Made by a program: the position numbers and the translations under genes. A DNA stretch of 64,000 nucleotides, from NCBI GenBank assembly GCA_964413535.1, contig CAYPTB010000007.1:124001-188000 (forward strand). The letters are read 5' to 3'. This document shows positions 52,459 through 61,106 of the stretch, one piece after another. The DNA is from CAYPTB01 sp964413535. GTDB lineage: Bacteria > Planctomycetota > UBA1135 > GCA-002686595. The notes under the pieces are model-generated. The model was not told the origin of the DNA, ran no database searches, and worked only from the letters and a program-made list of their open reading frames with translations. The stretch's first letter is position 1, and every line of letters starts with the position of its first letter.

Positions 52459-55026
52459 CTATTGGTTACCCGCGGCCACCGCGGTCACCGCGGCCGGCAG
52501 CAAAGCCGGCGAAGTTCGCGCTTCGAGCGCGGCGAGCCTCGCCTCGAGCCCGCGCAAGCGCGCCAATTCTCGACCTTGCTCCTCGTGCTCGCGCACCTCG
52601 ATCGCATGCGCTGAGCTCAGCTTCTTCAGCTCGTTGAGCAGCATCGAACTCAAGAGGTGGTACTTCACGGTGAAGGGCAGGCCTTCCTCGTCGTAGACGA
52701 CGAGGTCCGGGAAGATCTCGGCCACCTCTTCGGCGATGAGTCCGTACTTCAGTGGCACCTCGCCGCTCGAGACCTGCTGCTCCTGCTCGTAGCGGAACAT
52801 CACCGGCCTCAGCTCGAGCAACCGCTCGGTCGCGTCACCCATGTCGGCGATGTCCTTCTTGAACCGGCGCGAGGAGGAGACTGTGCCGAGCTGGCCGGCG
52901 CTGTCGACGAGAACGGGGATCGCATCGGCATTGACCGTCGTGACCCCACGGATCCCGGCGATGAACGCTCGGGTGTGCGAGCCCGATGTGCCGATCCGAA
53001 TCGTCCCGCTCTCACCTGCAACACTATTGTTGCCGATCGCGATATTGTCGCTGCCGACCGTAAGACTGATGCCCGCGTCTTGCCCTAGAGCGATATTGCG
53101 AGAGCCGGTCGAGTTATTGGAGAGCGCCCGAATACCTAAGGCCACGTTAGCAATGCCCTCCGTGTTGTCGTAGAGCGCATAAGCCCCGCTGGCAGTGTTT
53201 CTAATGCCGGTCGTGTTGGAGAAGAGCGCGAAGGATCCGTTGGCAGTGTTGTATTGGCCTGTCGAGTTGTAGAAAAGCGAGCGGAATCCGTTGGCAGTGT
53301 TCAAGTTGCCGATCGTGTTGGAGCGAAGCGCGTCCAACCCGTTGGCAGTGTTGAAGCTGCCGGTCGTGTTGAAGCGAAGAGCGTAGGTGCCGTTGGCAGC
53401 GTTGAAGCTGCCGGTCGTGTTGAAGCGAAGCGCGTAGGAGCCGTTGGCAGCGTTGAAGTTGCCAGTCGTGTTGGAGCGAAGCGCGCCAAACCCGTTGGCA
53501 GTGTTTCTAACGCCGGTCGTGTTGGCGAAAAGCGCGCCGGAGCCGTTGGCAGTGTTGTATTTGCCGGTCGTGTTGTAGCGAAGCGCGAAGGACCCGTTGG
53601 CAGTGTTTCTAACGCCGGTCGTGTTGAAGGAAAGCGCGCGGAACCCGTTGGCAGTGTTGGAATAGCCTGTCGTGTTGGAGCCAAGCGCGTAGAAGCCGTT
53701 GGCAGTGTTGTCGTTGCCGGTCGTGTTGGAGCGAAGCGCGTCGGACCCGTTGGCAGTGTTTCTAATGCCGGTCGTGTTGGAGTGGAGAGCGTAGTCTCCA
53801 CTGGCCGTGTTGCTATGGCCAGCGCTGTTGAAGAAAAGTGCCTGGTACCCGCTCGCCGTGTTCCGATAGCCGCTCGTGTTGGAAGAAAGCGCCTGGTGTC
53901 CGCTCCCAGTGTTGCGAAATCCGCTCGAGACGCCTGCCAAGGCATCGCGTCCGAAGGCCGAGTTGCCGGCGCCTCCTTTGGTGTGGATGAACAGTGCGCC
54001 GCTCTTGTAGATGCTGCCGGTGCTGACGTCGAGCGCTTGATCGCCGCTCGGATCGAGCGTCAGCGTGTCCGTCATACGCGCGGTGCCCGCGACCTCGAGC
54101 TTCGCTGCCGGGCTCGTCGTCCCGATGCCGACGTCGCCGCCGGTCGAGACGAAGAGGTTCGCGGAGAGCGGGTAGAGATCCCCGAGCGTCGGCAGCGTCG
54201 AGACGAGCACGCACTCGCCCGAGTCCGTGTCCTTGACGCTCAGAGCGCAGCGCTTGCCGAAGGGGGAGAGGGCGAGCGCGAGGTCGTCGTTGGGTTCGAG
54301 CGGATCCACGCCCGGTGTTCCCGGGACCAGCGGATCCGGATGGACTTTGTCGACCAGCGCTCCGGAGAGCTCCGCTGCGGCGCGCGCCCGCGAGGGAGTC
54401 GTGGGATCGTCGAGGAGCGTCCTGCGCGCGTCCGCGATCGGGCTCTCCCCTTCGAAAGCACCGGGAAGCGCTCGTACGGGCGACGCTTCCTCGGACGCGG
54501 CAGCTCCGAAGTCCGCGAGCGTCACCGGTTCGAAGAGGAAGTCGCCCAGGTTGTGGAAGAGGACCGGCGACCGCTCGGTCGTGAGCTCGAGATCCGCACG
54601 GCCGTCCGCGTCGTAGTCGAGCCAACGCGCGCTGCTCGCGCCCGCGACGTGCTCGAGGCCTGCCGACAGCGTCGCGTCCTCGAACACGCCGTCGCCGCGG
54701 TTGCGCAGGAGCTCGACGCTGCCCGACACCAGGACCCGCAACAGGTCCGGCCGCCGGTCGAGGTCGACGTCGCGCCAGACGACTTCGATGGACGCGCACG
54801 CGACGCACGGTAGCGAGCGCTCCGTCACGTCCTCGAACGAGCCGTCGCCCTGGTTGCGGAAGAGCGAGTCCCGGCCTTCCGGACGCGCGACGTAGACGTC
54901 TTCCAATCCGTCCCCGTCGAAGTCGGCCCACACGAAGCGCGGGCGCGGGAGCTCCGCTCCTCCAGCCTCGACAGCACCCGCCAGAACGGCCCCCAGCGCC
55001 ACGATCAGGAATGTCTTCTGCGTCAT
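52459..55026 (-). CDS. Secreted FG-GAP-like protein with expanded repeat and S74 chaperone, copy 3
   Basis: An 855-residue protein from ATG 55026, with GGAG 5 nt before it. Signal peptide (TFLIVALGAVLAGAVEAGG) and Ca-binding repeats (FVWADFDGDGLEDVYVARPE, ARWLDYDADGRADLEL) are as in the two copies at 21-25 kb, then VGIGTTSPAAKLEVAG. The head region is expanded to about 18 units of 17 residues (NTANGSDALRSNTTG pattern), three times as many as in the other copies. The S74 domain (SSRRFKKDIADMGDATERLL, YGLIAEEVAEIFPDLVV) and a short coiled coil end the protein. Likely a long trimeric fibre at the cell surface. Asn- and Thr-rich repeats are typical of beta-roll stalks such as YadA heads. Confidence 0.88.
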   Translation of the reverse strand: MTQKTFLIVALGAVLAGAVEAGGAELPRPRFVWADFDGDGLEDVYVARPEGRDSLFRNQGDGSFEDVTERSLPCVACASIEVVWRDVDLDRRPDLLRVLVSGSVELLRNRGDGVFEDATLSAGLEHVAGASSARWLDYDADGRADLELTTERSPVLFHNLGDFLFEPVTLADFGAAASEEASPVRALPGAFEGESPIADARRTLLDDPTTPSRARAAAELSGALVDKVHPDPLVPGTPGVDPLEPNDDLALALSPFGKRCALSVKDTDSGECVLVSTLPTLGDLYPLSANLFVSTGGDVGIGTTSPAAKLEVAGTARMTDTLTLDPSGDQALDVSTGSIYKSGALFIHTKGGAGNSAFGRDALAGVSSGFRNTGSGHQALSSNTSGYRNTASGYQALFFNSAGHSNTASGDYALHSNTTGIRNTANGSDALRSNTTGNDNTANGFYALGSNTTGYSNTANGFRALSFNTTGVRNTANGSFALRYNTTGKYNTANGSGALFANTTGVRNTANGFGALRSNTTGNFNAANGSYALRFNTTGSFNAANGTYALRFNTTGSFNTANGLDALRSNTIGNLNTANGFRSLFYNSTGQYNTANGSFALFSNTTGIRNTASGAYALYDNTEGIANVALGIRALSNNSTGSRNIALGQDAGISLTVGSDNIAIGNNSVAGESGTIRIGTSGSHTRAFIAGIRGVTTVNADAIPVLVDSAGQLGTVSSSRRFKKDIADMGDATERLLELRPVMFRYEQEQQVSSGEVPLKYGLIAEEVAEIFPDLVVYDEEGLPFTVKYHLLSSMLLNELKKLSSAHAIEVREHEEQGRELARLRGLEARLAALEARTSPALLPAAVTAVAAGNQ
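53050..53970 (-). repeat. About 18 tandem 51-bp repeats (17-aa head units)
   Basis: A 51-nt period is seen directly, with GTTGGCAGTG recurring every 51 nt on the plus strand. Each unit encodes one 17-residue turn (NTANGSxALRxNTTGx). The central copies are nearly identical, and the array is lower in GC than the rest of the gene. A candidate for copy-number variation. Confidence 0.85.
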
Positions 55027-55213
55027 GAGATCTCCTGTGTCCCCGACGGACCAATGAAGCCGAGCAAGTCCCGAAAAAACGGGTCTCGCCGCACGCAAGA
55101 CGTCCCCGAGGGTAGCAGCGGAACCCGAGTCATGGCGGGGGGCGAAGTCAGGCCCCTCAGGAGCACGCCGCAGCTCTGGAACTCATGACGAACGCGCCCG
55201 GCGCGCGGGGGTC

Positions 55214-56002
55214 CTACTTCGACAGGACGCTCTGCAGGAACACGAGCAGCTCCGCGTGGAACGGCTCCGGCGCGTCGAGGTAGCAGGCGTGACCGGCCCC
55301 TTCGAGCACGACGACGCGCGCGTCGGGGAGGGCGCGACGCAGATCTTCGGCGCGTTCGACGGGGACGACGTCGTCGGCGCTGCCCCACAGGATGAGCGTC
55401 GGGACGCGCGAGTTCGAGAGCTTCGTCTCGAAGGCGTCGATCTCCGCGGGTGCCACGGGCACGAAGCCCGCGAGCCGCTCGGAAGCGCTCGCGACGAGCG
55501 GCAGCGCGAAACGGCCGCTCATCGACGGCGACACGACGACCGGGCGCTCGAGCTCGAGCGCGGAGAGGAGCTCGCCGAGGAACGTGTCGGCGTCGTGCTC
55601 GGCGGAGGGCGTCGCGCCGCGTCCGCCCGGCAGGTCGATCGCGAGTACGCGGTAGTCCTCCCGTGCCAGGAGCTCGAGCGTGCCGAGCTCGCGCCAGGTC
55701 TGCGCCGTGTACTTCGCGCCGTGCAGCAGCACGACCGGTGGACCGTCGCTCGGTCCGGCCTCGAGCCAATGCAGATCCACGTTGCCGACCGACGCGTTGC
55801 GCGCGTGGATCATGACGTCAGGCAGGGGATCGGCGCGAGCTTCGGCTTCGTCGCGCGGCGCAGCGGGTAGCGGCGCGTCGGACGGGGCGTTGGAGCGCGC
55901 GCTCGCGCCGTGCTCGGAGCCGCAGGCGAGCAGGGGTACCAGGACCGCAACCTGGACGAGCTGCCGGAGTTTTCGGCGCGCGCAGAGCTCCTCACCGGTC
56001 AC
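55214..56002 (-). CDS. Alpha/beta-hydrolase lipoprotein
   Basis: A 262-residue protein starting at GTG 56002, which overlaps the stop of the M14 carboxypeptidase (GTGA). A signal with lipobox LLACG follows a basic N-terminus. The fold is clear: VVLLHGAKYTAQTW (oxyanion hole), VVSPSMSGRFALP (nucleophile Ser in SxSMSG), LILWGSADDVVP (Asp) and GAGHACYLDAP (His). The nucleophile motif has Ser instead of the first Gly of GxSxG. Acts outside the cytoplasm; the substrate is unknown, but coupling to peptidases suggests use on peptide or ester products. Confidence 0.85.
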   Translation of the reverse strand: MTGEELCARRKLRQLVQVAVLVPLLACGSEHGASARSNAPSDAPLPAAPRDEAEARADPLPDVMIHARNASVGNVDLHWLEAGPSDGPPVVLLHGAKYTAQTWRELGTLELLAREDYRVLAIDLPGGRGATPSAEHDADTFLGELLSALELERPVVVSPSMSGRFALPLVASASERLAGFVPVAPAEIDAFETKLSNSRVPTLILWGSADDVVPVERAEDLRRALPDARVVVLEGAGHACYLDAPEPFHAELLVFLQSVLSK

Positions 56003-57786
56003 GGGATCGTCACGTTGCGCGTCACGGCGCGCGCTTTCTCGCCCGAGAAGCCGACCGTCGCCTTGCCGCGGCCGCTCACGAACCAGCGCACGCGCACGCG
56101 CTCGCGGCCGCCGATGCCCTCCTCGGAGAGGAGCCGCGCGGGCTCGTGCTCCTGGAGGCGGATCTCCTCGGGACGGAAGCGGTCCTCGCGGATGCCGCCC
56201 GCCAGCACCACGACGCCGCCCTCCGCGCCCGAGCCCTCGAGCGTGAAGAGGTCGGGACGGCCGATCTTCATCTCCGCCGCGCGCGCCGTGCGCGTGGGGA
56301 TCGCGCGCCGGTTCTCGAACACGACGTCGACCGTGGAGACGCCGCCGCCGAGCGGCGTGACCACCGCGGCGCCGATCACGATCTCGGGCAAGGCGCGCGC
56401 GTGCGCGAGGCAGAACATGGCGTTGCGGTGGAGCATCTCCTCGATCAAGAACGAGGGCGGCACGCGGCCGACGTCCTTCTGGAAGCCGCCGATCTCGATC
56501 TCGCCGTACAGCGGGTGGTCGAAGGGCTTCCACTCGACGAAGCCCGCGCCGGAGAGCAGGTGGTCGTCGAACCACAGAGCGTCGGGGCTCGAGTCGGCGA
56601 GGCGTTCGTCTGGACTGTTCTGGCGCTCGCTCCAGAGCTCGTTCGTGAAGCTGATGATCCCCAGGCCCTCGTAGGTCCAGGTGACGAAGCCGCCGAACAC
56701 CGTGTACAGGTCGCGCCAGATCACCATGTAACGGTAGAAGGGCAGCATCTTCTCCCCGGCGCCGCCGAGCTCGTCGTAGACCGTGACGTCGGCGCGCGGA
56801 TAGCTGCCGAAGGACTCCGCGCCCGGCCCGCGCAGGATCATGCCGCCCGCGTTGTGGAACGACTGCACGGCGGCGACGTTCGGGTGAGAGTAGAGGAAGC
56901 GCGCGATGGCGCGGGCCTCCGGCCAGTACAGGGGATAGGGGCCGGCGCCGAACTGCACGTGGTTCGGCATCCACATCGACGGCCAGGCGCGGTTCATGTC
57001 GTAGCCGCCGACGCCGTCCTCGTTGATGCGCCCGTCGCCGTCGTCGTCGATGCCCTCGGAGCCGAGGAAGATCCAGTCGCCGCGCAGGCCGCGCTCGTCG
57101 TCGGGAACGCGCTCCATGACGCGCGCGTCGTCGGCGTGCAGGCGGTGCGTGCCTTCGCCGATGAGACGCTTGCGCATCTGCGCGATGCTCCCGTCGCCGT
57201 CGAGGTCGTTCGGCCCGTCCTCGTCGGTGGCGCCGTCGCGGTCGTCGTCGAAGGGCTGCGCGCCGCTGCGCGAGGAATGGGCGGAGTGCGCCTCCGTGAA
57301 CCAGCGCGCGCGGCCGTCCGGATTGACCATCGGCAGGAAGTAGAAGGCGGCGCGGTCGACGAGCTCGCGCACGCGCTCGTTCGACGCGCGGTTCTCGAGC
57401 AGGTACCAGGCCGTGTAGAGCACGGCTTCGGCGCCCTGGACCTCGTTGCCGTGCACGTTGCCGTCGATCCACATGGCGGGCTTCGTCTCCGCCGCCCCGG
57501 TCGCGGGATCGGAGAGCGTGTAGAGGCGCAGCTCGCGGTTCTCGACGCTGCGGCCGATCGTGCGGCTCGAGAGGAGCTCGGGCCAGGCTGCTTCGAGCCG
57601 TTCGAAGAGAGCGTGGATCTCGCCGTAGTCGTACAGCCGATTCCAGGGGATCTCGACCCCTGGCGCGCGGCCGGCGGGAAGTCCGGGAAAACCTGGTCGG
57701 AGCTCGTCCTGCCCCGCCGCAGCGCCTTGCAGGCAGAAGAGCAGCGCGCCGATCCGCGCGTGAAGAAGGAGCGCTTCGCCGATCAT
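55999..57786 (-). CDS. M14-family zinc carboxypeptidase, secreted
   Basis: A 595-residue protein from ATG 57786, overlapping the preceding M14-like gene by 4 nt (ATGA). After the signal peptide the M14 fold carries the zinc motif GNVHGNEVQGAEA (HxxE), the partner Arg/Asn region FYFLPMVNPDGRARWF and the third ligand in AAVQSFHNAGGMIL. Two Ca-binding-like acidic inserts (DDDRDGATDEDGPNDLDGDG; DDDGDGRINEDG) are typical of planctomycete M14 proteins. The catalytic Glu is probably that of TWTYEGLGIISFTNELW. The C-terminal ~150 residues are a beta-sandwich. It removes C-terminal residues from peptides or peptidoglycan-derived substrates; specificity is unknown. Confidence 0.9.
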   Translation of the reverse strand: MIGEALLLHARIGALLFCLQGAAAGQDELRPGFPGLPAGRAPGVEIPWNRLYDYGEIHALFERLEAAWPELLSSRTIGRSVENRELRLYTLSDPATGAAETKPAMWIDGNVHGNEVQGAEAVLYTAWYLLENRASNERVRELVDRAAFYFLPMVNPDGRARWFTEAHSAHSSRSGAQPFDDDRDGATDEDGPNDLDGDGSIAQMRKRLIGEGTHRLHADDARVMERVPDDERGLRGDWIFLGSEGIDDDGDGRINEDGVGGYDMNRAWPSMWMPNHVQFGAGPYPLYWPEARAIARFLYSHPNVAAVQSFHNAGGMILRGPGAESFGSYPRADVTVYDELGGAGEKMLPFYRYMVIWRDLYTVFGGFVTWTYEGLGIISFTNELWSERQNSPDERLADSSPDALWFDDHLLSGAGFVEWKPFDHPLYGEIEIGGFQKDVGRVPPSFLIEEMLHRNAMFCLAHARALPEIVIGAAVVTPLGGGVSTVDVVFENRRAIPTRTARAAEMKIGRPDLFTLEGSGAEGGVVVLAGGIREDRFRPEEIRLQEHEPARLLSEEGIGGRERVRVRWFVSGRGKATVGFSGEKARAVTRNVTIP

Positions 57787-59618
57787 CGCTTCGCCTGCAC
57801 GGGCCGGGCGCTCGCGCGGCCGGCGTGGGAGGTTTCGACCGTCACTTCGAGCGCGGTGGGGTCCGCGGTCTCGACCAACCAGGTCGTCTCGCTGCGCCCG
57901 CCGCTGCCGGGCAGGTCCTCGATCAACACATGCCTCGGCCCCGCGACCAAGGTCGCCGCGCCCAGGACGAGCGCGAGCTTAGCCGGGCGGACGGTCTCCG
58001 CGCGCCGCGCGGCGCGCGTGAGCAGGGGCAGGAGCCCGTCGACCGCGACGACGGCGCGGATGCGCCACAACTCGGGGCCGAGCTGGACCGCTTCGCACTC
58101 GGCGATCTGCACGCGCGGGAGGCACTCGCCGAGCGCGAGCAGGAAGGCGAAGTGCACGTCGGCGAGCGCCGTCCACTGCGCGCGCGGCGGCTCGACGAGC
58201 GCGTAGGGCGCGAAGCCTCCGATCGAAACCGGACCGAGGGTGGGGTGCTCGAAGGGCCGCCAGTCGACGAAGCGCTCGCTCTCGCCGGAACCGTCGACCC
58301 ACTTCAGGCGCTTGGCGTCGAGTGAGGGCTCGGGCTCGTCGTCTTCCACGCCCTTCGCGTTGGCGGAGTCCTCCGTCGATTCGTTCGAAGGCGCTGCCTC
58401 CTCCTCCGGGGGTGCCGCGTCTCCTTCGACGCCCGCGTCGTCCGCGTCGTCCGCGGCGCCGCTCGAATCCGTGTCCGTTCCCGCTTCCGCGTCGCCGTCC
58501 GCGGCGCCTTCCTTCCATTCCTCCGGCATCTCCCACAACACCGTGGAGAGCGCGAGCAGCCCGCGGTGCTCGTAGCACCAGCGCTGGAACGTGCCCGCGT
58601 CGTCGCCCTCGCCCTCTGCCTCGTTCGCGGTGAGTTCGCGGTAGCGCCGGCCGAGCTCCGCGAGGAGCGCGGCATCCGACGCGAGGATCCCGCTCGGCGG
58701 CACGCGCTCGCCGGCGGGCGTCTCGTCCTTCACGGACTTCGGGGTCACGACCAGGTTGCCGGGCGCGGCGTAGCACAGGACGAGCGCGATTTCGGGGTGC
58801 GTCAACACGAGCTCCATCAACGCGCGCGCTCCCGGCTCGTCGGAGGGGAAGAGCCCCGCGTCGGGCGCGTGCTCCTCCCAGCCGGCGGGGAAGTTGTGGT
58901 TCAAGACCGTGTCGTGCTCGCGATCTTCGGCGACGCGCTCGTCCCCGTCGGCGTCGTGACCCTCGACTTCGATGCGGAAGCGGCCGCGCTCGCCCTTGGC
59001 GCGCTGCGCCTCCACGTGCGCGCGCGGATCGGCGGGATCCTCCATCCACTTCCCCTCGGGATCGGGCACGCGCATCGCGAGGATCTGGCCGTCGCCGTCG
59101 ACGTCGGCCGGCGGATCCTCGCCAAAGCGGCCGTCGCGGTCGTCGTCGACGCCGCGCCCGCTCGTGCGCCTCTCCTCCAGCGGCGCGAGGAAGCGCGCTT
59201 CCGCCGCGTCCGGGTCGGCGCGCGGGACGACGTACACGCGCGTCGAGTCGAGCAGCGCGGTCACGGCGGCGTCGCTCCCGTAGCCCTCCGCCAGGCGTCG
59301 CGCGTGGTCGAGGGCGATCGCGGAGGAGAAGACGTCGGGACCGTCGAGATTGGCGACGAGCAGGAGCGCGGGTTTGGCGGGCTCGTCGCGGCCGGAGAGC
59401 ACGAGCCCTTCGATGACGCGCCCCTCGCGCGAGATACCGAGCGAGAGCGCGGTGGCGACGGCCGCGTGCTCGGAGGCGATGCGCGCGATCTCCTCGTGCA
59501 GCGCCGCCTGATCCTGGAGGACGAGTTCGCGCGCGCGCGAGAGCCCGCTCGCGGGGCTCCCGGTGACCGTGCTTCCCGGGAGGGAGCCGACGAGAACGAG
59601 CAAGAGGGGCTTCCACAT
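57783..59618 (-). CDS. M14-like pseudo-carboxypeptidase lacking zinc ligands
   Basis: A 611-residue protein; ATG 59618 (MWKPLLLVLVGSLPG) starts a signal peptide, and the upstream frame is discarded. Order of segments and acidic inserts (DDDRDGRFGEDPPADVDGDG) match the M14 carboxypeptidase encoded next. Where that enzyme has HGNE this one has LLLVANLDGPDVFSS (DGPD), and where it has SFHNAGG this one has CYAAPGNLVV, so all three zinc ligands are replaced. A long acidic low-complexity insert (EEWKEGAADGDAEAGTDTDS) follows. It cannot be a conventional zinc peptidase; with its 4-nt overlap it may be a regulatory or structural partner of the active one. Confidence 0.8.
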   Translation of the reverse strand: MWKPLLLVLVGSLPGSTVTGSPASGLSRARELVLQDQAALHEEIARIASEHAAVATALSLGISREGRVIEGLVLSGRDEPAKPALLLVANLDGPDVFSSAIALDHARRLAEGYGSDAAVTALLDSTRVYVVPRADPDAAEARFLAPLEERRTSGRGVDDDRDGRFGEDPPADVDGDGQILAMRVPDPEGKWMEDPADPRAHVEAQRAKGERGRFRIEVEGHDADGDERVAEDREHDTVLNHNFPAGWEEHAPDAGLFPSDEPGARALMELVLTHPEIALVLCYAAPGNLVVTPKSVKDETPAGERVPPSGILASDAALLAELGRRYRELTANEAEGEGDDAGTFQRWCYEHRGLLALSTVLWEMPEEWKEGAADGDAEAGTDTDSSGAADDADDAGVEGDAAPPEEEAAPSNESTEDSANAKGVEDDEPEPSLDAKRLKWVDGSGESERFVDWRPFEHPTLGPVSIGGFAPYALVEPPRAQWTALADVHFAFLLALGECLPRVQIAECEAVQLGPELWRIRAVVAVDGLLPLLTRAARRAETVRPAKLALVLGAATLVAGPRHVLIEDLPGSGGRSETTWLVETADPTALEVTVETSHAGRASARPVQAKR

Positions 59619-59757
59619 GTGGGGCGCGGGGTGCGTGGAGGGTGCGCGATCGAGACCTCTTCGCGCAGGTCGCGCGCACCACGTTACTCGGAGGCGCGCT
59701 GCGGGGCGACGTTGCAGCGCAGGGAACGTCACGTGTCGCGGAATGCAGGCCTTCCGA

Positions 59758-61080
59758 TCAGCCGGCCGCCGTGGCCGCGGTGTCCACGGTCAGGAATCGG
59801 CGCAGCTCGTCCTCGCGCAGCTTCGTGTCGCTGCGCCCGAGCTCGATCAGAGCGGCGAGGTAGTCGGGCTGGAACATGAGCAGGCTCAGGAGGTCGTTGC
59901 TGCGCGTCTCGCGCGTGCCGAGCCCGCGCGTGAGGAAGCGGAAGGCGCCCGGCAGCCGGAATTCGTACTCGTTCGCGAGCTCGCCCAGGTCGCGCGACGG
60001 CCGCAGGACGAACAGCGAGACGTGCCGCAGGAGCCCCCGGCGCTCCTCGGGGAGCTCCTCGAGCAGCGCGTTGACGCGCTCCAGGCGCTCCGCGTCCTGG
60101 TCGAGCTGGTCGAGGAAGACCGAGTTCAAGAGCGCGCCGACGATCTGGGCCGGCGGCGGATACCCGTCGATGAAGCAGCGGTCGGCCGCGGCCGCGACGG
60201 TGGGGGCGAAGCGCGTCGAGACGACGAGCAGCTTCTCGGCGCCGAGGTGGATCGCCGGCGACAGCGGGGCCGCGAGCCGCATCCCGCCGTCGCCGTACCA
60301 GCGGCCGTGGATCTCGACCGCCGGGAAGAACAGCGGCAGCGCGGCCGAAGCCATGATGTGCTCGACGCCGATCTCGGCCGGGAAGCTGATGCGGTTCGCG
60401 CGCTTCCACTCCTGGATGTCGCGGCCTTGCACCCAGGTGACCGACTGTCCGTTCGAGTAACTCGATCCGGTCACCGCGATCGCGCGCAGGCGACCGCTCT
60501 CGAGGTTCGCCGCGATGCCGGGGATCCGGTTGCCTTCGGCTTCGAGCGCCTTCTGCAAGAACGTCCACAGCGGCGCCGTGTCGACCAAACCGCGCAGCGA
60601 CGGGTTCTGGAGCCTGTGACCGCCGCTCACGAGCCGCACGCCCCAGTACAGCGCGCGCTTCCAGATGTCGGACGTGCGCGAGCGGAACACCGCCGCGATC
60701 TCGAGCTCGCGCCACAGTCCTTCCAGGCGCGCCACGCGCAACGCGAGATCGCCCGAACCGGCCGCCAGCGAGGCCGCGTTGATGGCGCCCGCCGAGACGC
60801 CGGTCAGCACCCGGCTCGTGAGCCCGGGAAACGCCCGCACGAGGTGCGCCAGACAACCGACCTGGTACGCGGCCCGCGCGCCGCCGCCCGTCATGACGAG
60901 CGCGAGCTCGCCCGACTCGGGGATCTCTCTCTCGATCGCGGGTCCCACGACCGGGAAGCATCGTGGGATGGGATCGAGCGCGCAAGCCGCGCGGGCCGCT
61001 CCCTGCCCGGCGAATGCCCTGATCTCTGCGCCGTGCGGGAAGGGTCCCGACCTCCGAGGGTAGAATCCGGTTCCTCGCAC
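59758..61080 (-). CDS. Patatin-like phospholipase
   Basis: A frame of up to 440 residues. The catalytic dyad is intact: glycine-rich oxyanion hole VMTGGGARAAYQ, nucleophile elbow TGVSAGAIN (GxSxG), and Asp in WYGDGGMRLAAP (DGG). The C-terminal region with RPSRDLGELANEYEFRLPG is typical of the bacterial patatin group that includes a DUF3336-like region. The first ~45 residues have no patatin match, and the ATG start is only 26 nt from the divergent gene at 61107. A GTG at 60948 giving 396 residues may be the real start. It probably hydrolyses phospholipid acyl chains; no signal peptide is seen. Confidence 0.88.
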   Translation of the reverse strand: MRGTGFYPRRSGPFPHGAEIRAFAGQGAARAACALDPIPRCFPVVGPAIEREIPESGELALVMTGGGARAAYQVGCLAHLVRAFPGLTSRVLTGVSAGAINAASLAAGSGDLALRVARLEGLWRELEIAAVFRSRTSDIWKRALYWGVRLVSGGHRLQNPSLRGLVDTAPLWTFLQKALEAEGNRIPGIAANLESGRLRAIAVTGSSYSNGQSVTWVQGRDIQEWKRANRISFPAEIGVEHIMASAALPLFFPAVEIHGRWYGDGGMRLAAPLSPAIHLGAEKLLVVSTRFAPTVAAAADRCFIDGYPPPAQIVGALLNSVFLDQLDQDAERLERVNALLEELPEERRGLLRHVSLFVLRPSRDLGELANEYEFRLPGAFRFLTRGLGTRETRSNDLLSLLMFQPDYLAALIELGRSDTKLREDELRRFLTVDTAATAAG

Positions 61081-61106
61081 GGCGTCCTACACGGGAGAAG
61101 TGATCG

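Noticed and set aside
53050..53970. 51-bp repeats as a CRISPR array
   Set aside because: The repeats are in-frame coding units without unique spacers and lie inside the S74 gene.
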